Notes under the pieces: generated by a model
Database searches by the model: none
What the model was told of the DNA's origin: nothing
Seen by the model: the letters and a program-made list of their open reading frames with translations, nothing else
Program-made: the position numbers and the translations under genes
Shown here: positions 38,742-48,648 of the stretch, piece by piece
Layout of the letters: each line of letters opens with the position of its first letter
Numbering within the stretch: the first letter of the stretch is position 1
Assembly: GCF_004801905.1 (NCBI RefSeq)
Contig: NZ_SSSN01000003.1
Location: 62,001-126,000, forward strand
Source of the DNA: Orlajensenia flava
Lineage (GTDB): Bacteria > Actinomycetota > Actinomycetes > Actinomycetales > Microbacteriaceae
Direction of reading: 5' to 3'
Length of the DNA: 64,000 nt

Positions 38742-41700
38742 GTGAGGGGTATCGGCGCGTGGCTGCGTACCCGCCGGAAGCTCGTCTCCGCGATCGCCGT
38801 CGCCGTCGTGATCGCCGTTCCGGTGAGCATCGCGATCATCCACCAGGGCTTCCCCGTCACCGATCCGGACCTGTCCCCACGTGACGTCTGGGTGACCAAC
38901 GGCAAAGCCCTCCTCGCCGGACGCATCAATCGACCGATCGAAGAGCTCGACGCCTCCGTCGGCACGGCGTCGAACGACGTCGACGTCATGCAGGACGGCG
39001 AGGACGTCTTCCTCTTCGATCGCAACCTCAGCACCATCCAACGGATCGATCCGGCGTACACGAACCTGTCGCAGGGCGTGAACGTGCCCGCGGGATCCGA
39101 AGTCGCCCTCGGCGGCAAGACCATCGCCGTGCTCTCACCGAAAGGGCAACTGTGGGTGGCCAACGCCAAGGGAGCGCTGCAGTTCGACCCGGGCGCCGAT
39201 AAACCGCTCGCCACTCTGGGTGGCAAGGGCCACTTGACCGTGGCGACCGACGGCACCGTCTACGCGACGTCGCCCCTGAAGCGTCAGCTGGTGACGGTCG
39301 CCGGCCCGGCTGGCAAGCCCACCTACCAGGCCATACCCGCCCTCGGCGAGCACCAGATCAGCGCCGTCGGCCACCGGTCCGTCATCCTCGACACCGACAA
39401 GCACGCCATCATCGTCGATGGGACTTCGCACCCAGCCGCCAAGGGAGCGATGAGACTGCAGCAGGCCGGTCAGGATGCCGACCACGTCCTCGTGTCGACG
39501 GCCGACGCCTTGCTCGAGTACCCCATCGGGGGCGGGGACCCGATCTCGATCCCCTCGAAGGGTCCTGCGGCGACCCGCGCGGAACAGGTCGCCGCGCCGG
39601 TGCAGCTCGACGGATGCGCCAATGCCGCCTGGAGCACGTCGGGCGCGTACATCCACGCGTGCGACGGCCGCTCGCCATCCCTCACCACCGTGGACCAGCC
39701 GATGGGCGGAGCCGCGATCGAGTTCCGCGTGAACCGGCATGTCATCGTGCTCAACAACCTGGCAAACGGCAACGTCTGGCTCGTCGACGCCGACATGCGA
39801 CTCGTCGACAACTGGGATGAGGTGACGCCGCCCGACGAGTCCGACGAACTCGAGGGAACGGAGAAGAGCGCCAAGCAGAGTTTCGAGGACACCCTCGCCG
39901 AACGCACCGCCGTCAATCGACCTCCGATCGCACGAGACGACACCTTCGGCGCCCGACCGGGTCGCACTACCGTGCTCGACGTACTCGAGAACGACACCGA
40001 TCCCGATGGCGACGTGCTCACGGTGAGCGACGTCACCGAGATTCCGGAATCGATCGGCCGGATCGACCTGATCGACGGCGGCCGCGCCCTCCAGTTCACC
40101 CCGGCGCCCGGTGCCGCTGGGACGGTGGGATTCCGCTATACCGTGAACGACGGCCGCGACGGCGTGGCCGAAGCGGCGGTGAGCCTGTCGATCGTTCCGC
40201 CCGAGGTCAACAACGCTCCGATCTCCATCCGCGAGGGCGCCACCTCCGTGGAGCAGGGCCAGAGCATCAGCTACAACGTGCTCACGGACTTCAACGATCC
40301 TGATGGCGACGATCTCTTCCTCGTCAGCGCGTCACCCACGAGCGGCGACTCCGTGCGATCCAGTCCCGACGGATTCATCACCTTCGACCATCGCTCCGGC
40401 GAGCTGGGGGAGAAGGAGGTGCAGTTCGTCGTCTCGGACGGACAGGCGACCACGGCAGGCACCCTCACGGTCGACGTCAAGGCGACCGGAACACTCGGGC
40501 CCGTCGGCACTCCCGATTACGCGCACACCTTCACGGGCGAGAGTGTCGTGGTCAAGCCGCTCGAGAACGACCTCACCCCGTCGGGCTCCGCGCTCGCCCT
40601 CGTGGAGGCCAAGGAGGTACCGCCGGGAGTCGACGTCGCAGTGAACGCCGACCGTGGCACCCTCACGGTGACGGCGTCGAAGGCCGGAGAATACGAGTTC
40701 CTCTACTCGGTCGCCGCGGGAACGAAGGTGGGGACCGGGCTCGTCCGGGTGGACGTGCAGGAGCGACCGGACAAGCCCGCTCCGCCCATCGCCGTGAAGG
40801 ACGTCGCCTACCTGCGGCCCGGTCAGCCGGTCTCGGTTCCGGTACTCGCGAACGATGTGTCTCCCAGCGGGGCGGTGCTCGCGGTCCAGTCCGTCGACAC
40901 CGATGGCGTGGACGACGTGCTGAGCGTCGAGATGCTCACCAACACCGTGGTCCGCATCTCGACATCGGAAGCGCTCGACAAGCAACTCAAGTTCAGCTAC
41001 ACGATCTCCGACGGCGCCCAGACCTCGACCGCCACGATCACCGTCGTGCCGGTGCCGCCTCTCGTCAAACATCAACCGCCCATCGCCGTTGACGACTCGG
41101 CCACCGTACGAGCGGGCGATATCGTGACGGTCCCCGTGCTGGACAACGACATCCACCCTGACGGCGCCGTGATGCACGTGGACCCCACCCTCGCCGATAC
41201 CTCCAACGCGTCGGGCATCGTGTTCGTCGCTGACGACGACGTTCGCTACCAGGCACCAAAGCAGGCCGGCGCCTACTCGGTGGTGTACACGGTCGTCGAC
41301 GAGTACGGGCAGACGGCGAAGGCGAACGTCCGCTTCCAGGTCACCGCAGCAGGTGCGGATGGGGATCGCGCTCCCGTGCCGACGCCCCTCGTGTCGCGAA
41401 CGTTCGGGGGCTCGACGGTGAAGATCGACGTGCCGCTGGATGGTCTCGACCCCGACGGCGACAGCGTCGTCCTGACCGGCAACGACTCGGTGCCGAAGAT
41501 CGGGCGCATCACCGGCTCGACGAGCACGAGCTTCACCTACGAGGCCTACGACGGCTCGGCAGGAACCGACCAGTTCAGCTACACCGTCGAGGACACCTAC
41601 GGCAAGAAGGCGACGGGCTCCGTGCACATCGGCGTCATCCCGCGTCCCGAGAACGCTCTGCCGCCGAACGCCGTCGATGACACCATAGAGATGCGCCCGG

Positions 41701-44030
41701 GGCGCACGGCATCCGTCGACGTCCTCCTCAATGACTCGGACCCGAGCGGCTACCCGATCAAGGTGTCGGGCAAGCTCGCGAACATCACCGAGGGACTCAA
41801 GGCCAAGGTCGAGAAGAGCCGGCGCGTCATCGTCACCGCACCCGAGGTCGAGGGCGGCTACAGCCTCCGGTACTCCATCACCAACGGCAAGGGCGGCTTC
41901 GACAGCGCGTTCGTGCAGGTCCTCGTGAAGAAGGACGCGCGCATCGACCCGCCGACGGCCCAGGACCAGGTGATCGAGCCGAAGCAGGTGGTCGACGGCA
42001 AGAAGGTGACGGTCACCCCGCTCGACGACGCCACCAACCCGGGTGGCCTGGTCGACGACCTGAAGGTCGCCGTCGAGGGACCGAACGCCGACGATGCTCA
42101 GGTCGCGCCCGACGGGCGCATCGTCGTGACGCCTCGGAATGAGCGGTACACGGTCGCGTACCGGCTCACGAACACGATCGACGACCTCGATGCGATGGCC
42201 TTCGTCGTCGTGCCCGCGAAACCAGATGCTGCCGCGAAGGATCCGGAGAAGCAGAAGGAGACGTTCCCGCCGCCCTATCTGGCCTCGCTCCCGCCCCAGA
42301 TCGTTCCGATGAACGGCGAGATCACCTGGAAGGCGTCCGACCTCGTCGTGGTCCCCTCCGGCAAGCCCGCGCTCATCCTCAACGCTTCTGCCTCGAACGG
42401 AGACGGCTCGTCCGTCTTCGTCGACGGAACGACGCTGCGATTCAAGCCCGCGAAGGACTTCCGCGGGCCGGCGACGGTGACGTTCACGGTGACGGATGGC
42501 ACGAGCGCGTCCGACCCTGACGGCCGCACGGCCACATTGGCGTTCCCCGTGACCGTCGGCGACCCCAACTTCGAGGATGTTCCACCGACCTTCACGCCGC
42601 CGAAGGTATCGATCGAGGCTGGCGAAAGCCCCGTCACGATCGACCTGCGCACCTCGAGCAGCCAGCCCAACCCCGACATCGTCCAGAAGCTGAGCTATAC
42701 GGACTTCAGCGGACAGACCAACGACGTGCGTGCCGTCCCCGACGGCAGCCGCTTGAGCATCTCGGCTCCCCTCGGCGTGCAGCCGGGCACGAAGGCCACC
42801 ATCGCCTTCACCGTGCGCTACAAGAACTTCGCCGTGCCCGGGTCGGTCGACGTGACCGTCGTGTCGTCGACGAGGCCGAAGGCGCAGGCCATCGACGACG
42901 GCCCTGTCGAGATGAAGCGGTCGGACACCAAGAACATCGACGTCCTCGCCAACGACGTCAACCCGTTCCCCGGTACGCCGCTCACGATCGTTGACGCCCA
43001 GATCGACCAGCCGGGCGTCAACGGCGCGAGCGTCAGTCACACGGCCAGCGGCATCACGGTACGCACCGGCGCCGGCTTCACCGGAAACCTCAGCGTGGTC
43101 TACCGCGTGCAGGATGCCACCAAGGATCCGAGCAGACAGGTGCAGGGTAGGGCATCCGTCGTCGTCCGCGACGTCCCCGACACTCCCAGACCGCCGACCG
43201 TCGTCGGCGTCGGCGACTCCCAGGCGACCGTTCGCTGGACCGCGCCCGCCGACAACAATTCGCAGATCAAGAGCTACACGCTCACGTGGTCGGGCGGGGG
43301 CAGGAAGACGTTCGATGCCGGTGCCGCTGGGTCGGATCAGATGATCGGCGGCCTCTCGAACGGCACGTCGTACACCTTCCAGGTGAGCGCCACCAACGGC
43401 ATCGGCCCATCCGGCGCGTCGACGAACAGTGCTCCCGCGGTGCCATACGGCAGGCCCGGCGCGCCTCGTAATGCGAGCCTGACGGCGAGCGGCAACGGAA
43501 ACGGAGCGCTCGGGTTGGATTGGGCCGCTCCCGCTGACAACGGCGGCCGCCCCGTGTCGAGCTACAACTGGCGCTTCATCGAGGGCGGCAGCGCATCCGG
43601 ATCAACCGCGGCAACCTCGGCATCGGGCAACGGCAACAACGGCACGACCTACCGCTTCGAGGTGCAGGCCTGCAATCCCGCCGGATGCGGCACGTGGGAC
43701 CAGTCCAATCGAGCGGCGCCGAGCAAGCCAGCCAAGGTCGTCATCCTGCGCAAGGGCTCCGCGATGGGTCCGTATCACGGCGCCTACGGCGACTGCAACG
43801 GCACCTGCTGGTTCTATGACGTCGAGGTGCAGAACTTCGACGGCGGGTCGGTCACCGTCACCCCCAGCTGCAACGGCTCGACCCTGTCCGGCCGGTACAC
43901 GATCAACCTCAGCGGGGGCAACGGCCGTTACCAGGGTCGGTTCAGAGGAAGTATTCCCGAGAGCTTCTGCGGTGACTCCAGCGCGAGCGTGACGGTCGAC
44001 GGCGTCGGCGTGACGGACAACCGATGGTGA
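38742..44030 (+). CDS. Giant membrane-anchored Ig-like / fibronectin III surface protein
   Basis: This 1762-residue protein has an N-terminal membrane anchor (about 14-34) after basic RTRRK. Next is a beta-rich region with weak propeller-like repeats (about 40-340). From about 392 to 1475 there are roughly ten tandem Ig/cadherin-like repeats of the tandem-95 / Big_9 type, recognised by PPIAVDD...G..V.VPVLxND.DP.G cores (e.g. NRPPIARDDTFGARPG, QPPIAVDDSATVRAG). Two FN3 domains follow (about 1479-1660) and then a C-terminal domain with several cysteines. No LPXTG signal is present. It lies in the kinase-FHA-MoxR locus. I do not know a characterised homologue. Confidence 0.88.
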   Translation: MRGIGAWLRTRRKLVSAIAVAVVIAVPVSIAIIHQGFPVTDPDLSPRDVWVTNGKALLAGRINRPIEELDASVGTASNDVDVMQDGEDVFLFDRNLSTIQRIDPAYTNLSQGVNVPAGSEVALGGKTIAVLSPKGQLWVANAKGALQFDPGADKPLATLGGKGHLTVATDGTVYATSPLKRQLVTVAGPAGKPTYQAIPALGEHQISAVGHRSVILDTDKHAIIVDGTSHPAAKGAMRLQQAGQDADHVLVSTADALLEYPIGGGDPISIPSKGPAATRAEQVAAPVQLDGCANAAWSTSGAYIHACDGRSPSLTTVDQPMGGAAIEFRVNRHVIVLNNLANGNVWLVDADMRLVDNWDEVTPPDESDELEGTEKSAKQSFEDTLAERTAVNRPPIARDDTFGARPGRTTVLDVLENDTDPDGDVLTVSDVTEIPESIGRIDLIDGGRALQFTPAPGAAGTVGFRYTVNDGRDGVAEAAVSLSIVPPEVNNAPISIREGATSVEQGQSISYNVLTDFNDPDGDDLFLVSASPTSGDSVRSSPDGFITFDHRSGELGEKEVQFVVSDGQATTAGTLTVDVKATGTLGPVGTPDYAHTFTGESVVVKPLENDLTPSGSALALVEAKEVPPGVDVAVNADRGTLTVTASKAGEYEFLYSVAAGTKVGTGLVRVDVQERPDKPAPPIAVKDVAYLRPGQPVSVPVLANDVSPSGAVLAVQSVDTDGVDDVLSVEMLTNTVVRISTSEALDKQLKFSYTISDGAQTSTATITVVPVPPLVKHQPPIAVDDSATVRAGDIVTVPVLDNDIHPDGAVMHVDPTLADTSNASGIVFVADDDVRYQAPKQAGAYSVVYTVVDEYGQTAKANVRFQVTAAGADGDRAPVPTPLVSRTFGGSTVKIDVPLDGLDPDGDSVVLTGNDSVPKIGRITGSTSTSFTYEAYDGSAGTDQFSYTVEDTYGKKATGSVHIGVIPRPENALPPNAVDDTIEMRPGRTASVDVLLNDSDPSGYPIKVSGKLANITEGLKAKVEKSRRVIVTAPEVEGGYSLRYSITNGKGGFDSAFVQVLVKKDARIDPPTAQDQVIEPKQVVDGKKVTVTPLDDATNPGGLVDDLKVAVEGPNADDAQVAPDGRIVVTPRNERYTVAYRLTNTIDDLDAMAFVVVPAKPDAAAKDPEKQKETFPPPYLASLPPQIVPMNGEITWKASDLVVVPSGKPALILNASASNGDGSSVFVDGTTLRFKPAKDFRGPATVTFTVTDGTSASDPDGRTATLAFPVTVGDPNFEDVPPTFTPPKVSIEAGESPVTIDLRTSSSQPNPDIVQKLSYTDFSGQTNDVRAVPDGSRLSISAPLGVQPGTKATIAFTVRYKNFAVPGSVDVTVVSSTRPKAQAIDDGPVEMKRSDTKNIDVLANDVNPFPGTPLTIVDAQIDQPGVNGASVSHTASGITVRTGAGFTGNLSVVYRVQDATKDPSRQVQGRASVVVRDVPDTPRPPTVVGVGDSQATVRWTAPADNNSQIKSYTLTWSGGGRKTFDAGAAGSDQMIGGLSNGTSYTFQVSATNGIGPSGASTNSAPAVPYGRPGAPRNASLTASGNGNGALGLDWAAPADNGGRPVSSYNWRFIEGGSASGSTAATSASGNGNNGTTYRFEVQACNPAGCGTWDQSNRAAPSKPAKVVILRKGSAMGPYHGAYGDCNGTCWFYDVEVQNFDGGSVTVTPSCNGSTLSGRYTINLSGGNGRYQGRFRGSIPESFCGDSSASVTVDGVGVTDNRW

Positions 44031-44072
44031 CCCACTCAGCCACCTCACGACGAGCACAGAAGGAATGAACGA

Positions 44073-45041
44073 ATGGCAGTGACCCAGGAACAGGCGAACT
44101 GGTTCGCCGACGCCTTCAATCGGCTCGTCGACAACGTCGACCAGGCCATCCTCGGCAAGCGCGACGTCATCCGACTCGTCATCGGCGCCCTGCTGTCGGA
44201 GGGCCACCTGCTGCTCGAGGACTTTCCGGGAACGGGCAAGACCGTGCTGGCGAAGTCGCTCGCCAACACCATCGACGGGTCCAACTCGCGCATCCAGTTC
44301 ACCCCCGACCTGCTGCCGTCTGACGTCACCGGGGTCACCATCTACGACCAGGGAAAGGGCGTCTTCGAGTTCCACCGCGGGCCGATCTTCGCCTCGATCG
44401 TGCTGGCCGACGAGATCAATCGGGCGAGTCCGAAGACCCAGTCCGCCCTCCTCGAGGTGATGGAGGAGTCCAAGGTCACGGTCGACGGCGTCGGCTACCC
44501 GGTCGGCGCCCCCTTCATGGTGATCGCCACGCAGAATCCCATCGAGCAGGCGGGCACCTACTCACTGCCCGAAGCGCAGCTCGACCGCTTCCTCATCAAG
44601 ACGAGCCTCGGCCACCCCGATCACGACACCGCGGTCGCGCTGCTGCTCGACTCGTCCAATCGCGCCAGGGCGGATCTCGTCTCGCCCGTCATCGCCGCGG
44701 ACTCGATCGTGGCGATGTCGCGGCTGGCCGCCGAGGTGCACGTGGACGCATCGGTCGTCGGTTACCTCAACGAGATCGTCACGGGTACGCGCGAGCACAA
44801 GGATGCCCGTCTCGGCGTCAGCATGCGCGGCGCTCTCGCTCTGGCTCGCGCGTCGAAGACGTGGGCGCTCAGCCAGGGACGCACCTATGTCACCCCGGAT
44901 GACGTGCGCGAGCTCGCGCCGCACGTGCTCTCGCACCGCATCATCCTCGACCCCGAGGCGGACTTCGCGGGTGTGACGGCCGAGCAGATCGTCTCGGACG
45001 TGCTCGTGACGGTCGAACCCCCGGTCTATCGGGCAGCATGA
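44073..45041 (+). CDS. MoxR-family AAA+ ATPase
   Basis: This 322-residue ATPase has Walker A FPGTGKT near residue 52, Walker B IVLADEINRASPKTQSAL near 110 and sensor regions typical of MoxR. MoxR proteins act as chaperones or assembly factors for metal insertion and complexes and pair with DUF58/VWA proteins. AGAAGGAA lies upstream of the ATG at 44073. Its stop overlaps the DUF58 start by 4 nt (ATGA). It is the first of the MoxR-DUF58-transglutaminase group of this locus; a second, separately encoded copy is at 60711. Confidence 0.93.
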   Translation: MAVTQEQANWFADAFNRLVDNVDQAILGKRDVIRLVIGALLSEGHLLLEDFPGTGKTVLAKSLANTIDGSNSRIQFTPDLLPSDVTGVTIYDQGKGVFEFHRGPIFASIVLADEINRASPKTQSALLEVMEESKVTVDGVGYPVGAPFMVIATQNPIEQAGTYSLPEAQLDRFLIKTSLGHPDHDTAVALLLDSSNRARADLVSPVIAADSIVAMSRLAAEVHVDASVVGYLNEIVTGTREHKDARLGVSMRGALALARASKTWALSQGRTYVTPDDVRELAPHVLSHRIILDPEADFAGVTAEQIVSDVLVTVEPPVYRAA

Positions 45042-46333
45042 GTTCCTCCACTGATCGTCCCCGGGGTGCTGGACAGCTGCGGTACGCCGTGGCTGCCGTC
45101 GCCTTCTCCACGCGCGCCCTCAGTGCGCGCGTCGGTGCGGGGGCGGTCGGCATCGGCCGCGCTGCGGCCGATCGGGTATCGCCGGTCACCTCGGTCATCA
45201 CTCGGGCCGGTTGGTTGGTCCTGTTGGCAGCGGCGGCGTGCCTCATGATCTGCTTCGTGTTCGGCTGGGTCGAATTCGGCTACCTCGGCTTCGCGATGGT
45301 GGGAGCTCTCGCGATCGCGGCGATCTACCTCATCGGGCGGGCTCGCTTCGAGGTGGGCATCGACCTCGAGCCCCGTCGGGTGGTCGCGGGCGAGCGTGCG
45401 CATGGACGGATGACGGTCCGGAACACGGCGGATCGCCCCTCGACGCCCTCGCGCATGGAGTTGCCGGTCGGGAGCGGAACCGCCGAGTTCCTCGTCCCCG
45501 CCCTCGAACCGGATGCCGTTCACGAGGAGCTCTTCGCCGTTCCGACCCAGCGGCGAGCCGTGATCGTCGCGGGCCCGGCCATCTCCGTCCGCGGAGATCA
45601 CATCGGCCTGCTGCGCCGCACCGTGCGCTGGACGGATGAGGTGGAGCTCTTCGTGCACCCGGTGACCGCACGGCTCGCTCCCTCCGCGGCCGGCCTCATC
45701 CGCGACCTCGAGGGTCAGATCACCAAGACCATCACCGACAACGACATCTCGTTCCACGCCCTGCGGCCATACGCTCCCGGTGACGCGCTGCGCAACGTGC
45801 ACTGGCGCACCTCCGCGCGCACCGGAACGCTCATGGTGCGACAGTTCGAGGAGAGCCGTCGCATGAACCTGACTCTCGCGCAGACGACCGAACGTTCCGC
45901 CTACGCCGACGATGACGAGTTCGAACTCGGTGTCTCGATCATGGCGTCCCTCGCCCTCCAGCTGATGCGTGACGGCATTCCGGTCGCGGTGGTCACCGAG
46001 GAGCGGCAGCTCCGTACCGCGACCCCGATGGCACTGCTCGACGACACGTCCCGGCTGACGGGCGTCGAGCGCGCGTATCCCACCCTTCGCGAGTTCGTCC
46101 GCCACTCGACGGCGCGCCTGCCCGAGCCGAGCGTGGTCTTCCTCGTCACCGGTTCGGTGACGCCGGTCGCCGATCTCCGCAGCGTCGAAACGTTGTTCGG
46201 GCCGGACGTGCGCGTGATAGCCATCCGCGTCGAGGGAGGCGCGGGCCCCCGCATCGGCAAGGTGTCCGGCCTCGACATCCTCACCGTCGGCGCCGTCGCC
46301 GACCTCGCACGCGTCCTGAGGAGCGTCTCGTGA
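45038..46333 (+). CDS. DUF58-domain membrane protein
   Basis: This 431-residue protein has two adjacent membrane helices (about residues 55-100) and a soluble DUF58 domain, with the signature FHALRPYAPGDALRNVHWRTSARTGTLMVRQFEE near residue 245 (quoted in part: PYAPGDALRNVHW). DUF58 is VWA-like and commonly partners MoxR ATPases. It overlaps both neighbours by 4 nt (ATGA in front and GTGA behind), so three proteins are made together. The N-terminal 55 residues are basic and may be cytoplasmic. Confidence 0.9.
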   Translation: MSSSTDRPRGAGQLRYAVAAVAFSTRALSARVGAGAVGIGRAAADRVSPVTSVITRAGWLVLLAAAACLMICFVFGWVEFGYLGFAMVGALAIAAIYLIGRARFEVGIDLEPRRVVAGERAHGRMTVRNTADRPSTPSRMELPVGSGTAEFLVPALEPDAVHEELFAVPTQRRAVIVAGPAISVRGDHIGLLRRTVRWTDEVELFVHPVTARLAPSAAGLIRDLEGQITKTITDNDISFHALRPYAPGDALRNVHWRTSARTGTLMVRQFEESRRMNLTLAQTTERSAYADDDEFELGVSIMASLALQLMRDGIPVAVVTEERQLRTATPMALLDDTSRLTGVERAYPTLREFVRHSTARLPEPSVVFLVTGSVTPVADLRSVETLFGPDVRVIAIRVEGGAGPRIGKVSGLDILTVGAVADLARVLRSVS

Positions 46334-48648
46334 CCGCGCGCGGCATCGGGCGCGAGCAGATCATCGACCTCGGGGTGCTCGCGGTCCTCGCCGTGCTGGG
46401 CGTCCTCGGGTTCGAGACCGCGTACGGGGGAGCGAACTTCCTGGCCGGTGCCGTCCTCGGCATCCTGGTGGGAATCGGGGCGGCCGTCGGCGCTCGCCTC
46501 GCCGGCTTCGGTCCGCTGATGACGGTGCTGACGGGTCTCGTCGGCTACCTGCTCCTCGGCTCGGTCACGATGCCGGCTAAGGCCGTTCTCGGCGTGCTTC
46601 CGAGCCTCGACACCCTCGCAGGCCTCGTCGTCGGCCCCGTCTTCGGCTGGCGCGACATCCTCACCATCCAGACGCCGGTCGAAGCGCCCTACTACGTGGG
46701 CGTCGTGCCCTACTTCGCCGCGTGGCTGACGTGCTTCCTCGGCGCCTGGCTGGTGCTGGCGTGGCTTCCGCGCAAGCGCAGTCCGCTGCGTGCTGCCGTG
46801 ATCCTCATCGGACCGGTCGCGCTGTACGTGAGCGGCATCCTCCTCGGAACACGCGAGCCCGTGCTCGCGATGCTCCGCGGCCTCGTCTTCGCGGTGGTCG
46901 CACTGGGCTGGCTCGCCTGGCGCGCACGGCCGGCATCGATCGCGAGTCCGGATGGGGCGCGCCGTCTCCTCGTGGGCCGGTTGATCGGAGTGGCCGCCGT
47001 CATCGGCGGGGCGGTCGTCGTCGGCCTGATCGGCGGTGTGCTCACCGCCCCTCCAGCCGCAGCTCGGTACGTACTGCGCGACGAGGTCGTCCCGCCGTTC
47101 CAGGCGGTCGACTTCTCCAGCCCCCTGGCGGCGTTCCGGAAGTACTCGAAGGTCATGCGGGAGGACGACATCTTCACCGTGGAGGGTCTCGAGTCCGGCG
47201 ACCGCATCCGCCTCGCGTCGATGGACGCCTATGACGGCCGACTGTGGAATGTCGCCGGCCCCGAGGAGACGGCAGGGGACGACGGCGGCTTCGAGATCGT
47301 CGGCGCGACCTTGCCGGCTCCGTCCTTGGCGACGGAGGCGGGGACCCGCACAGCAGACGTGACCATCGACGGGTATGACGACGTCTGGATCCCTTCGGTC
47401 GGCTACCCCCGCCGCCTCGACCTCGAGGACGCCGATTCGGCCAAGCGCGCAGGCGACATCCGCTACAACCCCGACAGCGGAACGGCGGTTCTCACGAGCG
47501 GCGTGCACAAGGGCAACGACATCCGCATCCGCGCCGAGATGCAGCGCGGATACAAGCCCGAGGATCTCGAGAAGGTTCCCGTCGCCCGCGTCGACCTTCC
47601 GGCCCCGGAAGACGTTCCCGACGTGCTCGTCTCGCGCGCCATCGAATACGCGGGTGATGCCACCACGCCGATCGACCGGCTCACCAACATCGAGAAGGCC
47701 CTCAAGTCGCGCGGCTTCCTCAGCCACGGTCTCGCCTCGGATGCCGTGGCGTCCCGCGCCGGGCACGGAGCCGACCGGATGAGCGAGCTGTTCACACGAA
47801 GCCAGATGGTCGGAGACGAGGAGCAGTACGCCTCGGCGATGGCACTGATGGCGCGGCATTTCGGCTACCCCGCGCGCGTCGTGATGGGCTTCGCACCCGA
47901 CGTGCCGAAGGGCGCGCGATCGGTCACCGTCAAGGGCTCCGACGTGACAGCCTGGGTCGAGGTCGCCTTCGACGGCGTTGGCTGGGTGCCGTTCAATCCG
48001 ACGCCGGAGCAGACGGACGTTCCGCAGGACCAGGTGCCCAAGCCCAAGTCGCAGCCTCAGCCGCAGGTGCGACAGCCCCCGCGCAATGAGACGGCAGATG
48101 ACGAACTGCTGAGCACGGTCGATATCGACAAGTCCAACGACAAGAAGAAGAACCCGCCGTTCATCGTTCCCGGCTGGGTCTGGATCACCGCGGGCGTCCT
48201 CGGCATCCCGCTGCTCATCCTCCTCGTGCCGATGGGCATCGCTGCGCTGCGGAAGCGCCGGCGACGCCGACAGCGTGAGCTCACGGGATCGGCTGATCGT
48301 CGAGCCGCGGGCGCGTGGAGCGAGTTGACGGATCGGCTCGACGAGCTGGGCCTGCAGGTGCCTCCGGTCTCGTCCCGCACGCAGGTCGCCCGTTCCCTGG
48401 CGGCGCAGGTCGCAGAGCAGGGCCTGGACACCGATGAACCGGAGACGGCCGCCCGGATCTCGACGCTCGCCCGTGATGTGGACCGCGCCGTGTTCGACGG
48501 CGACGATTCGCCGCCCGAGGCCGCCGAGGCGCCCTGGAAGGATGTCGACGTGCTCGTCGCCGCCGTCTACGCTGCTGCCGGCCCTGTTCGACGCTTCGTG
48601 GCTCGCTACCGCGTGCGGTCGACACGGCGCGCCGACCGCAGGCGGTGA
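46330..48648 (+). CDS. Transglutaminase-like membrane protein with altered catalytic triad (TgpA-like)
   Basis: This 772-residue protein has several membrane helices in the first 240 residues, an extracytoplasmic transglutaminase-like domain (about 430-575), one more helix near 620 and a cytoplasmic basic tail. It matches the DUF3488/TgpA architecture. The predicted triad is replaced: E497 in VGDEEQYASA where family members have Cys, T540 in DVTAWVEV where His is usual, and N556 in VPFNPTP where Asp is usual. It is therefore probably not a peptidyl transferase or protease but a structural pseudoenzyme. GTGA overlaps both neighbours. Confidence 0.88.
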   Translation: MTARGIGREQIIDLGVLAVLAVLGVLGFETAYGGANFLAGAVLGILVGIGAAVGARLAGFGPLMTVLTGLVGYLLLGSVTMPAKAVLGVLPSLDTLAGLVVGPVFGWRDILTIQTPVEAPYYVGVVPYFAAWLTCFLGAWLVLAWLPRKRSPLRAAVILIGPVALYVSGILLGTREPVLAMLRGLVFAVVALGWLAWRARPASIASPDGARRLLVGRLIGVAAVIGGAVVVGLIGGVLTAPPAAARYVLRDEVVPPFQAVDFSSPLAAFRKYSKVMREDDIFTVEGLESGDRIRLASMDAYDGRLWNVAGPEETAGDDGGFEIVGATLPAPSLATEAGTRTADVTIDGYDDVWIPSVGYPRRLDLEDADSAKRAGDIRYNPDSGTAVLTSGVHKGNDIRIRAEMQRGYKPEDLEKVPVARVDLPAPEDVPDVLVSRAIEYAGDATTPIDRLTNIEKALKSRGFLSHGLASDAVASRAGHGADRMSELFTRSQMVGDEEQYASAMALMARHFGYPARVVMGFAPDVPKGARSVTVKGSDVTAWVEVAFDGVGWVPFNPTPEQTDVPQDQVPKPKSQPQPQVRQPPRNETADDELLSTVDIDKSNDKKKNPPFIVPGWVWITAGVLGIPLLILLVPMGIAALRKRRRRRQRELTGSADRRAAGAWSELTDRLDELGLQVPPVSSRTQVARSLAAQVAEQGLDTDEPETAARISTLARDVDRAVFDGDDSPPEAAEAPWKDVDVLVAAVYAAAGPVRRFVARYRVRSTRRADRRR

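Noticed and set aside
40332-43040. A 902-codon open frame antisense to the giant Ig-like gene
   Set aside because: It is a by-product of high-GC codon bias in the sense gene; its translation is Arg/Val/Asp-rich without any recognisable fold, and no promoter or ribosome binding site supports it.
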